Source of the DNA: Acidobacteriaceae bacterium
Lineage (GTDB): Bacteria; Acidobacteriota; Terriglobia; Terriglobales; Acidobacteriaceae
Direction of reading: 5' to 3'
DNA length: 64,000 bases
Assembly (NCBI GenBank): GCA_021323655.1
Contig: JAJPKO010000018.1
Location: forward strand, 1-64,000
Below are positions 37,974 through 47,587 of this stretch, one piece after another. Made by a program: the position numbers and the translations under genes. How positions within the stretch are numbered: position 1 is the stretch's first letter; the number at the start of each line of letters is the position of its first letter. The notes beneath the pieces are model-generated. The model saw only the letters and a program-made list of their open reading frames with translations. It did not search any database and was not told where the DNA came from.

Positions 37974-40790
37974 CTACTTCTTTACCGGCTCAACATCCGT
38001 CGTCCACTCTTCCACGGGCCCAAGATCCAGCTTTTCAATCTGCGGCTGGATCTTTGCCTTGTCTCCGACGGCGACAAAGACCATCTTCTCCGGATGAATG
38101 TATTTGAGCGCAGCCGCTGCGGCCTGTTCTGACGTCACCGCGTCAATCTTTGCCGGATAAGTGCGGTAATAATCGAGCGGCAGGTTATAGGTGAAGATGT
38201 CGGCCATCCTGCCTGTGGTCTCTTCCACCGTCTCAAAGTCCCCTGGAAGCGACCGGATAAGGTGGTCCTTGGACATTTTCAGCTCGTCGGCTGAGAGCGG
38301 GGTCGTGCGGATGCGGTCCAGCTCCGAGACAAGCTCACGCAGAGCAGGCCCTGTCACATCCGTGCGCACTGAAGCACCAGCCAGAAACGGCCCTGCTCCA
38401 CGCATGAACTGGAACATGCTGAAGGCCCCGTACGTGTAACCGTGCTCTTCGCGCAGATTCATGTTGATGCGGCTGGAGAAGAGCCCACCGAGCATTGTAT
38501 TGACCACATTGAGCGTCGCGTAGTCCGGGGTCGAGCGCGGCACGCCCACGCCCGCGGCCCAGATGGCTGTCTGCGGCGCACCCGGCAGGTCTACCAGAAT
38601 CACGTGACGCTGCACAGCTTCCGGCGCGGCGGGCGGATGCGATGCTGTGCCCTTTGAACTCCACGATCCGAAATACTTTTCCGCCAGATCGCGCGCCTGC
38701 TTTTCCGTCAGGTCTCCGGCGAAGACCAGCGCGGAATCCGAAGGAGCATAATGCCCCTTCCAGAAGCTGGCGAGGTCATCCCGCGTGATGGACTTCAGGG
38801 AAGGCTCGGTCCCGATGCTGCGGTATCCATACGCATTGTTGTCGCCATAAATGGCGCGATTGGCGACGGAAAAGGCAATCTGCACCGGCTGGTCTTTGAG
38901 TTGCAGCAGTGACGTCAGCCGCTGCTTGCGGATGCGCTCAATCTCCTCATCCTTGAAGGCCGGGTGCTGAACAACATCAGAGAGCAGGTCCAGCGCCGGA
39001 TCGGCCACGTTGCTCAGCGCGCTGATCTGCACATAAGCAATGTCGTTAGAGGCGTTCTTGGTCAGCCTTGCGCCAATCTGGTCGGCATCGTTGGCAATTT
39101 TTGTTGCGCTGCGCGTGGTGGTGCCTTCTGTCAGCATCGCCACGGTAAAGCCTGCCACGCCGGGCTTCTTCGTGGAATCGCCTTCACTTCCGCCGAGCGT
39201 CACCAGTGAAGCGCTGAAGACAGGCAGGTTGTGCGATTCAATCAGATAGACCTTCAGCCCATTCGCGAGCGCGAAGACTTTCGGCTCCGGAAGACTGGGT
39301 TTGGGTGCCGCTCCGGCAGTGGGCGGATTCCTGCGCCATGCCTGGGCCGCCTCAAACTCAGCCGAATACTCCGGCGTAATCTTTACGTTCGCGTCCGTAC
39401 CGGCGGGGCTGCGCGGCACATCCTGCACAACCTTTGGGCCGGGGATGCCAAACACGGTCACACGCTGGTCCTGTTTCAGGTGTTCCTGCGCGAACTTCTG
39501 TACGCTTGCCGGAGTCAGAGCGTCATAGCGGGCCAGGTCCTTCGGCAAATAGCCGGGATCGCCTGTGTATTGGTTGTAATAGTTGAGTGTGTCAGCAATA
39601 CCGCCAAAGCCGCCCACGCGCTGCAGGCCGCGAATTTTGGCCGATTCAGTCACAATGCGGGCGCGGTCCACTTCTGCCTGGGTGGGGCCATTCTGCAGAA
39701 AATCATTGATGACGTCGTTCGCCGCTTTTTCAAGCTGCTCGGCGGTGACTCCGGGCCGCGCCACCAGCTCGCACGTGGTCCATGACTGGAGCGCCTGCGA
39801 CTGGTTATAGCAGCTGACAGACTGCGCAATCTGCTGGTCGTACACCAGCTTCTGGTACAGACGGCTGGTCTTTCCGCCGCCCAGAATATAGGAGGCAGCA
39901 TCGCCATCGGCATCGCCCGGCGCAAATGCCGGAGGGGTCAGCCATCCAAAGAGCACCTTCGGGAGCTGCACTTTGTCGGTCACTGTGAGCCGCTTCTCCG
40001 CGGTGATCGGCGGGGTGGCAACGTGTACTTTGGGTACGTCCGGGCCTTTGGGAATGGGACCGAAATACTTTTCGATCAGGGCCTTTGTCTTTGCCGCGTC
40101 AAAGTCACCCGCAATCGCCAGCGTGGCATTATTGGGCGCGTAATAGAGCTTGAAGAACTCGCGCACATCTTCCAGGCGCGCTGCTTCCACATCGGCATGG
40201 GAGCCGATCACGTCGGCGTGGTATGGATGCTCCTGAGGAAACAGTGTGTGCATCAGCGCCTCATCCACCAGGCCATAGGGCTGGTTTTCGATACTCTGCC
40301 GGCGCTCATTGCGGACCACGTCCCGCTGGTTGGTCAGCTTCTCGCGGTCCAGAGTATCCAGCAGGAAGCCCATGCGGTCGCTTTCAAGCCACAGTGCCAG
40401 CTCAAGCTGATTGGAGGGCAGCGTCTCGAAGTAATTCGTGCGGTCAAACGAGGTGGTGCCGTTGATGTCGGATGCTCCGGCGGCTTCCAGATATTTGAAG
40501 TGGGCCTTTTCGCCTACGTGCTTGGAGCCTTCAAACATCATGTGCTCAAAAAGGTGGGCGAAGCCGGTGCGTCCCGCGCGCTCATTCATCGGCCCCACGT
40601 GATACCAGATGTCCACGCCGACGATGGGCAGACGATGGTCTTCTGACAGGATGACCTGGAGACCATTCGGCAATGTGTAGCTCTCGTATTTGATTTCCGG
40701 CACTTTGAGCTTTGCTGTTTCTGCGATGCCGGAGATAGTGGATGCAGCCATGGACAGAACTCCTAAAAGAGCAAGATGTCTTCGAGACAT
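37974..40790 (-). CDS. Exported M16-family zinc protease (two-domain)
   Basis: Insulinase-type peptidase of 938 aa with a signal peptide (SRRHLALLGVLSMAASTISG). It has two M16 halves. The first has the inverted zinc motif HLFEH (in RTGFAHLFEHMMFEGS) and the downstream Glu in VVRNERRQSIENQPYGLV. The second half, from about residue 490 (LPEPKVFALANGLKVYLIESHNLP), keeps the fold but lacks HxxEH, so only the first is catalytic, as in PqqL and YmxG-like pairs fused in one chain. The open frame extends to 41150, but ATG 40790 starts at the signal peptide and has GGGAGG about 12 bases upstream. Confidence 0.94.
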   Translation of the reverse strand: MSRRHLALLGVLSMAASTISGIAETAKLKVPEIKYESYTLPNGLQVILSEDHRLPIVGVDIWYHVGPMNERAGRTGFAHLFEHMMFEGSKHVGEKAHFKYLEAAGASDINGTTSFDRTNYFETLPSNQLELALWLESDRMGFLLDTLDREKLTNQRDVVRNERRQSIENQPYGLVDEALMHTLFPQEHPYHADVIGSHADVEAARLEDVREFFKLYYAPNNATLAIAGDFDAAKTKALIEKYFGPIPKGPDVPKVHVATPPITAEKRLTVTDKVQLPKVLFGWLTPPAFAPGDADGDAASYILGGGKTSRLYQKLVYDQQIAQSVSCYNQSQALQSWTTCELVARPGVTAEQLEKAANDVINDFLQNGPTQAEVDRARIVTESAKIRGLQRVGGFGGIADTLNYYNQYTGDPGYLPKDLARYDALTPASVQKFAQEHLKQDQRVTVFGIPGPKVVQDVPRSPAGTDANVKITPEYSAEFEAAQAWRRNPPTAGAAPKPSLPEPKVFALANGLKVYLIESHNLPVFSASLVTLGGSEGDSTKKPGVAGFTVAMLTEGTTTRSATKIANDADQIGARLTKNASNDIAYVQISALSNVADPALDLLSDVVQHPAFKDEEIERIRKQRLTSLLQLKDQPVQIAFSVANRAIYGDNNAYGYRSIGTEPSLKSITRDDLASFWKGHYAPSDSALVFAGDLTEKQARDLAEKYFGSWSSKGTASHPPAAPEAVQRHVILVDLPGAPQTAIWAAGVGVPRSTPDYATLNVVNTMLGGLFSSRINMNLREEHGYTYGAFSMFQFMRGAGPFLAGASVRTDVTGPALRELVSELDRIRTTPLSADELKMSKDHLIRSLPGDFETVEETTGRMADIFTYNLPLDYYRTYPAKIDAVTSEQAAAAALKYIHPEKMVFVAVGDKAKIQPQIEKLDLGPVEEWTTDVEPVKK

Positions 40791-40874
40791 GGGTTGAAAC
40801 GCGCCTCCCCTCAAGATGCGTTTAAAACAGCCCTGAAATAGGGATGATAACAGGGTGTGGCATCCATTACTCTT

Positions 40875-42149
40875 ATGGGAGTGAAACGCCTTTGGCTGCT
40901 TTTGTTCTCGCTGCTCCTCGCCGTCTCGGCCCAGGCGCAGCAGATTGCTCCGGTCATTACCGTAGACAACGGCCCGAACGCCCTTGTCCAGGAGCAGAAG
41001 CACTATGTCGTGCTGGTCTCGCTGGACGGCTTTCGCTATGACTACGCGAAGGAATATGGCGCGACACACCTGCTCGACCTGGCAAAGCATGGAGCCAGCG
41101 CTCCCGATGGAATGGTGCCCTCTTACCCCTCGCTGACTTTCCCCAACCATTACACGCTGGTCACCGGGTTATATCCGGAACACCACGGCATCGTTGCCAT
41201 GAGCTTTTACGATCCGCAGCGCCAGGCGCGGTATTCCTACAACGACCCGAAGACCGCTGCAGACGGATCCTGGTACGGAGGCACTCCCTTATGGGTGCTG
41301 GCCGAGCAGCAGGGGATGCGCTCAGCGTGCTTCTTCTGGCCCGGCTCAGAGGCCGAAGTCCGCGGCGTGCGGCCCAGCTACTATCTGCACTTTGATGACA
41401 AGTTTCCCGACGACAAGCGCATTGAGCAGGTAGTGGCGTGGCTGAAGCTGCCGGAAGACCGCCGTCCGCACTTCATCACCCTCTACTTTTCCAACGTAGA
41501 CCACGCAGGCCATGAGTTTGGTCCCGAGTCGCCGCAGGTGGCCGCAGCCGTAAAGCATGTGGACGGGCTGGTCGGAAAGCTGCACTCTGAGCTTGACGCG
41601 CTGCACCTGCCCATTGATCTCATTGTGGTCAGCGACCACGGCATGGCAAAACGCGAAGGTGATTGGATCAATCTCGACCAGTATGCCGATCTCTCCCACT
41701 TTGTCACGGTCGGTTCGCTGCTCTACGCCAATTCTGACGAGGACGCCGAACGCGCCTACCAGAAGCTGAAAGCAGCCGACGGAAAATTCATGGTCTATCG
41801 GCGCACGCATGTGCCCGCATGGCTGCACTACAACGACAACGCCCGCATCGGCGACCCCGTCATCGTGGCCAAAGGCCCCTATGCGATACGCGCCCACGCG
41901 CCGGAATCCGGGACTGCGGACCACCCTCCAAACATAGGCGTGCATGGATATGATCCGCGCGACTTACCTGAAATGAAGGCCATCTTCTACGCCGTGGGCC
42001 CCGACATCCGTCCCGGCGTGACACTTAAGCCATTTGAAAATGTAAATGTGTATCCGTTCATTGCGAAAATTCTGCGGCTGACGCCTCCTCCCACAGACGG
42101 CAGCCTCAACATCCTTTCCTCCGCTTTGACTGAAGCGGCCCTGCAATAA
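40875..42149 (+). CDS. Exported alkaline-phosphatase-superfamily phosphodiesterase (NPP type)
   Basis: Ectonucleotide pyrophosphatase/phosphodiesterase homologue of 424 aa. A signal peptide (LWLLLFSLLLAVSAQAQ) is followed by the first metal Asp in VLVSLDGFRYDY, the Thr nucleophile region PSYPSLTFPNHYTLVTGLYPEHHG, the Asp/His pair in YFSNVDHAGHEFGP and VVSDHGM, and the last His in GVHGYDP. The family cleaves nucleotide pyrophosphates or phosphodiesters outside the cytoplasm. GTG 40857 is an alternative start six codons earlier. It is followed 8 bases later by the sugar-kinase gene, so they form an operon. Confidence 0.92.
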   Translation: MGVKRLWLLLFSLLLAVSAQAQQIAPVITVDNGPNALVQEQKHYVVLVSLDGFRYDYAKEYGATHLLDLAKHGASAPDGMVPSYPSLTFPNHYTLVTGLYPEHHGIVAMSFYDPQRQARYSYNDPKTAADGSWYGGTPLWVLAEQQGMRSACFFWPGSEAEVRGVRPSYYLHFDDKFPDDKRIEQVVAWLKLPEDRRPHFITLYFSNVDHAGHEFGPESPQVAAAVKHVDGLVGKLHSELDALHLPIDLIVVSDHGMAKREGDWINLDQYADLSHFVTVGSLLYANSDEDAERAYQKLKAADGKFMVYRRTHVPAWLHYNDNARIGDPVIVAKGPYAIRAHAPESGTADHPPNIGVHGYDPRDLPEMKAIFYAVGPDIRPGVTLKPFENVNVYPFIAKILRLTPPPTDGSLNILSSALTEAALQ

Positions 42150-42157
42150 AGAGGACC

Positions 42158-43072
42158 ATGGCCTTTTATTTAGGATTCGACGCAGGCGGCACCAAGACCG
42201 ACTGCGCCCTCGCCGACGAAACCCGCATCCTGGCCCGCACCCAGAGCGGGAGTATCAAGCCGCTGCGCGTCTCTGCCGAACAGGCAGAAGCAAACATGTG
42301 CGACCTGCTTGCCGAAATCGCGCGCCAGAGCCGAGTGGACCTGAAACACGTTGCTGTCTCCTGTGTTGGTACGGCTGGCGTGCGCCTTCCCCAGACGCGG
42401 GAATGGATGCAGCAGATCATCTCAAAATATGCAGGTGGCGAAATCCTTGTCTGTGGCGATGAGGCCACCGCTCTCGACGCGGCCTTTCCCGGAGAGGCCG
42501 GCGTGCTCGTCATCAGCGGAACAGGCTCAAACATTCTGGGCCGCACCAGCACCGGCGAGACCTTTAATGTGGGCGGATGGGGCCCTGTTCTGGGCGATGA
42601 AGGCTCCGGCTACTGGATTGGCCTTGAAGCGCTGAAGGCCGCCTGCCGCGCCCACGATTTCCAGCGCCCCACTATGATTCTGGATCGCGTCATGCGCTTC
42701 TGGTCCGCGCCTACCATTGGCGATATTGTGAACAAGGCACACAGCACGCCCGTACCAGACTTCTCTCAGCTCGCGCCTCTGGTTGTCGAGTGCGCAGAGT
42801 CAGGAGATGCGGTCGCCTTCGAAGTCCTTGAGCTGGGCGGACGCATCCTGGGGGAAGGCGCAACCCACGCCATCCGCCGCCTCCGCGCCCTCGAACCGGA
42901 TGCTCCAGTCCCCGGAGTGGCCTATGTCGGCGGCATCCTCAAGAGCGTGCGCTTCGTGCGCGAAAGCATGATCGAAACCATCCATCAGAGCCTGCCCATG
43001 GTACAGGTGCTGCCCGAGGCGGTAGATCCGGTCATGGGAGCGCTGTGGAGGGCCCGGAACAGAGTCGCATAG
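42158..43072 (+). CDS. BadF/BadG-family N-acetylglucosamine kinase-like protein
   Basis: ASKHA-fold kinase of 304 aa. Phosphate-1 loop FDAGGTKTDCALAD, phosphate-2 region LVISGTGSNILGR, the sugar-binding WGPVLGDEGSGYWIG and the adenosine motif VAYVGGILKS are all clear; they match eukaryotic-type N-acetylglucosamine kinases. It probably phosphorylates an amino sugar in cell-wall recycling. AGAGGA precedes the ATG, and the gene follows the NPP-type gene by 8 bases. Confidence 0.9.
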   Translation: MAFYLGFDAGGTKTDCALADETRILARTQSGSIKPLRVSAEQAEANMCDLLAEIARQSRVDLKHVAVSCVGTAGVRLPQTREWMQQIISKYAGGEILVCGDEATALDAAFPGEAGVLVISGTGSNILGRTSTGETFNVGGWGPVLGDEGSGYWIGLEALKAACRAHDFQRPTMILDRVMRFWSAPTIGDIVNKAHSTPVPDFSQLAPLVVECAESGDAVAFEVLELGGRILGEGATHAIRRLRALEPDAPVPGVAYVGGILKSVRFVRESMIETIHQSLPMVQVLPEAVDPVMGALWRARNRVA

Positions 43073-43179
43073 CGTAGTTGCGTTGAGCCCGCCGCCACCC
43101 GTCCGGTCAAAGCACTGCGAACAGAAATGAGGAGCGTTCCAGCAATTACAATCGTCCAGAAAAGGGAGGACGTTCTTTC

Positions 43180-43521
43180 ATGCAAACAAACCGTTGCACG
43201 TACCTACTGCTGCTGGTAATTGCCATTGCTCTGGTTGCGATTGCCGTCCGGCCTTACACGACGCCTCATCCGGTCCAGGCACAATCGCTCGCGAATGCAC
43301 CATACCCGTACTACTTTGAACCTGGAACTCAGATGCTGCGTGATCCCGACGGAAGCAGGCAACTCTATGGCAGGGTGGTCGTGGATATGCGCACCGGCAA
43401 GGTCTGGGGCTTTCCCACAAATACCCCGGATACCTATCCTATGAATCCGGTAGACAATAAACCGCAGGTCTCGCATCCCTTATATCTGGGCAGGTTCGCC
43501 TTTGAAGACATCAACCAATAA
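43180..43521 (+). CDS. Membrane-anchored or exported protein of unknown function
   Basis: Protein of 113 aa. An N-terminal hydrophobic segment (YLLLLVIAIALVAIAVRP) acts as anchor or signal. The soluble part is compact (YYFEPGTQMLRDPDGSRQLYGRVVVDMRTGKVWGFPTN), the kind of short single domain common in acidobacterial exported proteins. GGGAGGA lies 13 bases upstream. No family recognised. It is followed by the BNR-repeat gene. Confidence 0.75.
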   Translation: MQTNRCTYLLLLVIAIALVAIAVRPYTTPHPVQAQSLANAPYPYYFEPGTQMLRDPDGSRQLYGRVVVDMRTGKVWGFPTNTPDTYPMNPVDNKPQVSHPLYLGRFAFEDINQ

Positions 43522-43540
43522 CAGAGCAAAGAAATTACGG

Positions 43541-44617
43541 ATGCCCCACGTCCTGCAAGGATGCGGGTTGGGCCTCTGGCTGTTTCTGCTTCCGGCCTTC
43601 AGCCTGGCCCAGGCCCCAAAGTCCGGCCCGTGGGAGATGCAGTCGAGCGGCACCACGGCAAATCTGCGTGGCATTCATGCTGTCGGCGGGGGAGTGGCCT
43701 GGGCCAGCGGGACAAACGGCACCGTCCTGCGGACAGAAGATGGCGGATATATGTGGCAAAGCTGTGCTGTGCCTCCGGGAGCGGAGAAGCTGGACTTTCG
43801 CGGCATCTGGGCCTGGGACGCGAATACGGCCATTGTGATGTCCAGCGGCCCCGGCGACCAGTCGCGGCTGTACGAGACCACGGACGGCTGCTCGCACTGG
43901 ACGCTGCTTTATACCAATCCGGACAAGGACGGCTTCTGGGATGCGGTCGTCTTCCAGAACAAACGTAGAGGATTTCTTCTGGGCGATCCGGTCAACGGAA
44001 AGTTTGTTTTTCTGACCACCGAAGATGGGGGTCAGCATTGGGTCCGCTCAGAAGGAAGTGGTCTGGAAGCGGACAGCAAGGCGAAGGGCGCTTTTGCGGC
44101 GAGCAATTCCTCGCTGCTTGGCAGGCCACAGGAGCCGGTGATATTTGGCACAGGAGGGGCCTTCGTCTATAGCCGGTCATTTTTCGCCAAACCAGGAACT
44201 CCAATCAAAATGGCGGAACAGTGGAAGCGCTACTCTGTTCCGCTGGCCAACGCTGGTGATGCCGCAGGTATTTTTTCTCTGGGCCACCATGCTGGCAAAG
44301 GTACGCTCGTCGCCGTAGGCGGAGACTATACCAAACCGAACGAGTCCGCCGGGACCGCGGCCTGGAGCAGCGACGGAGGCCAGCACTGGACCGCGGCCAC
44401 AAAGCCGCCGCATGGCTACCGCTCCGCTGTGGCATGGGATGCGGACGCCAAAGCCTGGATAGCGGTGGGGACCAATGGCTCCGACATCAGTTACGACGAT
44501 GGAAAGACCTGGCAGCCGCTTGATGACGGCAACTGGAACGCTCTGAGCTTGCCCTGGGTAGTGGGGCCGAAGGGAAGGATTGCCAGGCTGGGTCTTCCAA
44601 ATTCATCCCATCCATAA
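43541..44617 (+). CDS. Exported BNR/YCF48-like beta-propeller protein
   Basis: Secreted propeller of 358 aa. After a signal peptide (GLWLFLLPAFSLAQA), Asp-box/BNR repeats recur: TVLRTEDGGYMWQS, RLYETTDGCSHWTLL, VFLTTEDGGQHWVRS, AAWSSDGGQHWTAA and DISYDDGKTWQPL. This is the sialidase/photosystem-assembly-factor fold; in Acidobacteria such proteins are of unknown role. An in-frame TTG at 43502 overlaps the preceding gene; ATG 43541 gives a normal signal peptide. Confidence 0.88.
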   Translation: MPHVLQGCGLGLWLFLLPAFSLAQAPKSGPWEMQSSGTTANLRGIHAVGGGVAWASGTNGTVLRTEDGGYMWQSCAVPPGAEKLDFRGIWAWDANTAIVMSSGPGDQSRLYETTDGCSHWTLLYTNPDKDGFWDAVVFQNKRRGFLLGDPVNGKFVFLTTEDGGQHWVRSEGSGLEADSKAKGAFAASNSSLLGRPQEPVIFGTGGAFVYSRSFFAKPGTPIKMAEQWKRYSVPLANAGDAAGIFSLGHHAGKGTLVAVGGDYTKPNESAGTAAWSSDGGQHWTAATKPPHGYRSAVAWDADAKAWIAVGTNGSDISYDDGKTWQPLDDGNWNALSLPWVVGPKGRIARLGLPNSSHP

Positions 44618-44755
44618 GGATGGGGCGCCAGCAGGGTGAGCGAAATCTGTTCTGCCTGCGTCTTTTCATCAGACTTTAAAGGCAGTCCCAAGTCCCCTCT
44701 GGACAAAGTCCCCCAAAAGCGGGTCCGGCCTGCAAAACTAGTATTTTGGTAGAAC

Positions 44756-45952
44756 ATGGCAGAGTTTGTCATCAAGCTGGCCGATGAGCGCGGTCACGTG
44801 CAGGAGCAGGTGCAGTCCGCCGCCTCTGTCGAAGAACTGCGCCAGCGCTTCACGCAGGCAGGATACTATGTCTACTCGGTCAAGCCGCGCGGACTGACGG
44901 CTGTCCGCAAAAAGGTCAAGCTTGAGACTTTCCTCATCTTCAATCAGCGGTTTCTGACGCTGATCCGTGCCGGGCTGCCCATTCTCAGCTCGCTCGAAAT
45001 GCTGGCCAAGAACCAGAAGAACGCCAACTTTGCCGCGCAATTGCAGAATGTGGCTGCGCGTGTAAGGACAGGCGAGTCTATCTCCTCAGCATTCGATGCT
45101 CAGGGCGGCTTTCCGCTTATCTACACGACAACACTGTTGGCCGGAGAGCGCAGCGGCAATCTCGAAGAGGTACTCGGGCGGTATCTGGCCTTTCAGCGCG
45201 TTTCGCTGGCCTTCCGGAAGAAGCTCCAGGCCTCGCTGATTTATCCCGCGCTGCTGATTACGCTGGTCTTCGGGTTGTTTATCTTTCTCATCAGCTTTGT
45301 GGTGCCCCGGTTTGCGCAGCTCTATGACCAGATTGGCACCAAGCTGCCTTCGATCACGATGTATCTGCTGGCACTGGGCAATGCGGCGCAGAAATACGTC
45401 TTTTACGTGCTGCCCGCACTGGTCCTGCTCGGTTATCTGCTCTTTCGCTGGAGCCGCACCGACTCCGGCGCGGAGCGCATAGACAGCGTGCGTATCCGGC
45501 TGCCGGTCTTTGGAAAGATCTGGCTCAAGTACCAGGTGGCGCTCTTCTCGCGAACGCTGTCCACGCTGCTTTCCGGCGGCCTTCCGCTCGTTCCATCGCT
45601 TGAGACGGCGGCGCGCTCGATTGCCAGCAAACGCATTGCAAAGGCCGTGTTTTCTTCGGTGACCAGCGTGCGCGAGGGCAAGAGCCTGGCGCGCAGCCTG
45701 GAAGGAACTAGGGTCTTCCCTGAGCTTTCCACGGAAATGATTGAAGTCGGCGAATCCACCGGCGCGCTGCCGCAGATGCTCAACTCGGTCGCCGAATTTT
45801 TTGAGGAAGACGTGCAGACGGCGCTTACCGCCTCGCTCTCCCTGATCGAACCAGCAATTCTAATTGTGATGGGCGTCGTGGTTGTTATCATTCTCATCGC
45901 GCTCTATCTGCCCATCATCTCGCTCAGCCAGGCAAGCGGTTTTCAGACATAA
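44756..45952 (+). CDS. Type II secretion/type IV pilus inner-membrane platform protein (GspF/PilC)
   Basis: Polytopic platform protein of 398 aa on which the assembly ATPase works. Two homologous GspF domains (FNQRFLTLIRAGLPILSSLEML near 65-85 and FSRTLSTLLSGGLPLVPSLETAA near 265-285) each precede hydrophobic helices; the last is ILIVMGVVVVIILIALYLPII. First gene of a seven-gene unit. The 138-base gap before it is the only plausible place for its promoter. Confidence 0.95.
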   Translation: MAEFVIKLADERGHVQEQVQSAASVEELRQRFTQAGYYVYSVKPRGLTAVRKKVKLETFLIFNQRFLTLIRAGLPILSSLEMLAKNQKNANFAAQLQNVAARVRTGESISSAFDAQGGFPLIYTTTLLAGERSGNLEEVLGRYLAFQRVSLAFRKKLQASLIYPALLITLVFGLFIFLISFVVPRFAQLYDQIGTKLPSITMYLLALGNAAQKYVFYVLPALVLLGYLLFRWSRTDSGAERIDSVRIRLPVFGKIWLKYQVALFSRTLSTLLSGGLPLVPSLETAARSIASKRIAKAVFSSVTSVREGKSLARSLEGTRVFPELSTEMIEVGESTGALPQMLNSVAEFFEEDVQTALTASLSLIEPAILIVMGVVVVIILIALYLPIISLSQASGFQT

Positions 45953-45961
45953 GGACGTACT

Positions 45962-47587
45962 ATGGCACAGGCACCAGCATTTATCGCCATCGAGCAGGAC
46001 GAGGCCGAGCACGCAAAGCGCCTGGCCGCGCGCTACCGTTGCGAGTTCGTGGACCTGAAACACTTCCGCATCCAGCACGACCTCTTCCGTACCGTGCCCG
46101 TGGACATGATGTTCCGCTACAATTTTGTGCCGCTGGAGCAACTGGAAGACCGGCTCGTCATCGCCGTCAGCGACCCCAGCCGCCTGATGTTGCTCGATGA
46201 GATTGCGAGTCTGCTGGGCCAGCGCATCGTGACGCGCGTTGCTACGCTTTCGCAGATCACTGACCTGCTCAAAAAGACCGAGCAGTCGCAGCGCGTGCTC
46301 GAAGAGGCATCAGAAGGGTTGACGTTTGATGTTCTTTCGAGCGAAGACAATGCGGACGAAAACCTTTCTATCGAAAAACTGACGGCGGAAGAGGACATCA
46401 GCCCCATCATCCGCCTGGTGGACACAACCATCTTTACCGCCCTTGAACGGCGCGCCTCAGACATCCACATCGAAACCTATGATGATGGCGTGATCGTGAA
46501 GTACCGCATTGACGGCGTGTTGCAGCAGGCCATGGCGCCGATTGCGCGCGAGCACCACTCGACCATCCTTTCACGCATCAAGGTCATGAGCGAGCTCGAC
46601 ATCGCCGAGCGCCGCGTCCCGCAGGACGGACGCTTCCGCGTGCGCTACAAGGGCCGCCTGATTGACTTCCGCGTCTCCATCATGCCGACGGTGCATGGCG
46701 AAAATGCTGTGCTGCGTGTGCTCGATAAGGAATCCATGAGCGAGAAGTTCCGCAGGCTCACGCTCGATGTGGTTGGCTTTGCTGAAGACGACCTGCGCCG
46801 TTTCCGCCGCTATATTCGCGAGCCATACGGCATGGTGCTCGTCACCGGACCCACCGGCTCCGGCAAGACGACGACCCTTTACGCCGCGCTGAATGAAATC
46901 AAGAGCGACGAAGATAAAATCATCACCATTGAAGACCCGGTCGAGTACCAGATACGTGGCATTACCCAGATCCCAGTCAACGAGAAAAAAGGGCTTACCT
47001 TCGCCCGCGGACTGCGCTCGATCCTGCGCCATGACCCGGACAAGATCCTCGTCGGCGAAATTCGTGACCAGGAGACAGCACAGATTGCCATCAACTCAGC
47101 ACTCACCGGACACCTGGTCTTCACCACCGTTCACGCAAACAATGTCTTCGACGTGCTCGGGCGCTTCCTCAACATGGGCGTCGAGCCATATAACTTCATC
47201 TCGGCGCTGAACTGCATTCTGGCGCAGCGGCTGGTGCGTACCATCTGCGAATACTGCAGACACTCGGTGCGCTATGATGACGACGTCCTCACCAACAGCG
47301 GCCTGGATCCTGCCGAGTGGCGCGACTTCGATTTTCATGAGGGCGCGGGCTGCATCGAATGCGGCGGCACCGGCTATCGCGGTCGAACAGCCATTCACGA
47401 ACTGCTTGACCTGACCGATCCCATCCGCGAGATGATCCTCGACAAGAAACCCAGCTCAGAAGTGCGCAAGCTGGCAGCCAGAGAGGGAATGCGCTTTCTA
47501 CGGGAATCGGCGCTGGACCGTGTGCGCACCGGAGTCACTACACTGAAAGAAATCAACAAAGTCACATTCATTGAGGCGACGCGCTGA
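45962..47587 (+). CDS. Type II secretion/type IV pilus assembly ATPase (GspE/PilB)
   Basis: Hexameric traffic ATPase of 541 aa. It has an N-terminal MshEN-type domain, then the catalytic core with Walker A VTGPTGSGKTTTLYA, Asp box IITIEDPVEYQ, Walker B ILVGEIRDQETAQIA and the His box LVFTTVHANN. The zinc-binding CEYC...CIEC pair near residues 430-465 is typical of GspE/PilB and absent from PilT, so an extension ATPase is expected. It overlaps the next gene by one base. Confidence 0.96.
   Translation: MAQAPAFIAIEQDEAEHAKRLAARYRCEFVDLKHFRIQHDLFRTVPVDMMFRYNFVPLEQLEDRLVIAVSDPSRLMLLDEIASLLGQRIVTRVATLSQITDLLKKTEQSQRVLEEASEGLTFDVLSSEDNADENLSIEKLTAEEDISPIIRLVDTTIFTALERRASDIHIETYDDGVIVKYRIDGVLQQAMAPIAREHHSTILSRIKVMSELDIAERRVPQDGRFRVRYKGRLIDFRVSIMPTVHGENAVLRVLDKESMSEKFRRLTLDVVGFAEDDLRRFRRYIREPYGMVLVTGPTGSGKTTTLYAALNEIKSDEDKIITIEDPVEYQIRGITQIPVNEKKGLTFARGLRSILRHDPDKILVGEIRDQETAQIAINSALTGHLVFTTVHANNVFDVLGRFLNMGVEPYNFISALNCILAQRLVRTICEYCRHSVRYDDDVLTNSGLDPAEWRDFDFHEGAGCIECGGTGYRGRTAIHELLDLTDPIREMILDKKPSSEVRKLAAREGMRFLRESALDRVRTGVTTLKEINKVTFIEATR

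Noticed and set aside
42985-43185. 66-codon minus-strand frame with a hydrophobic start
   Set aside because: It overlaps the end of the kinase gene, has no ribosome binding site and its hydrophobic run is probably fortuitous.
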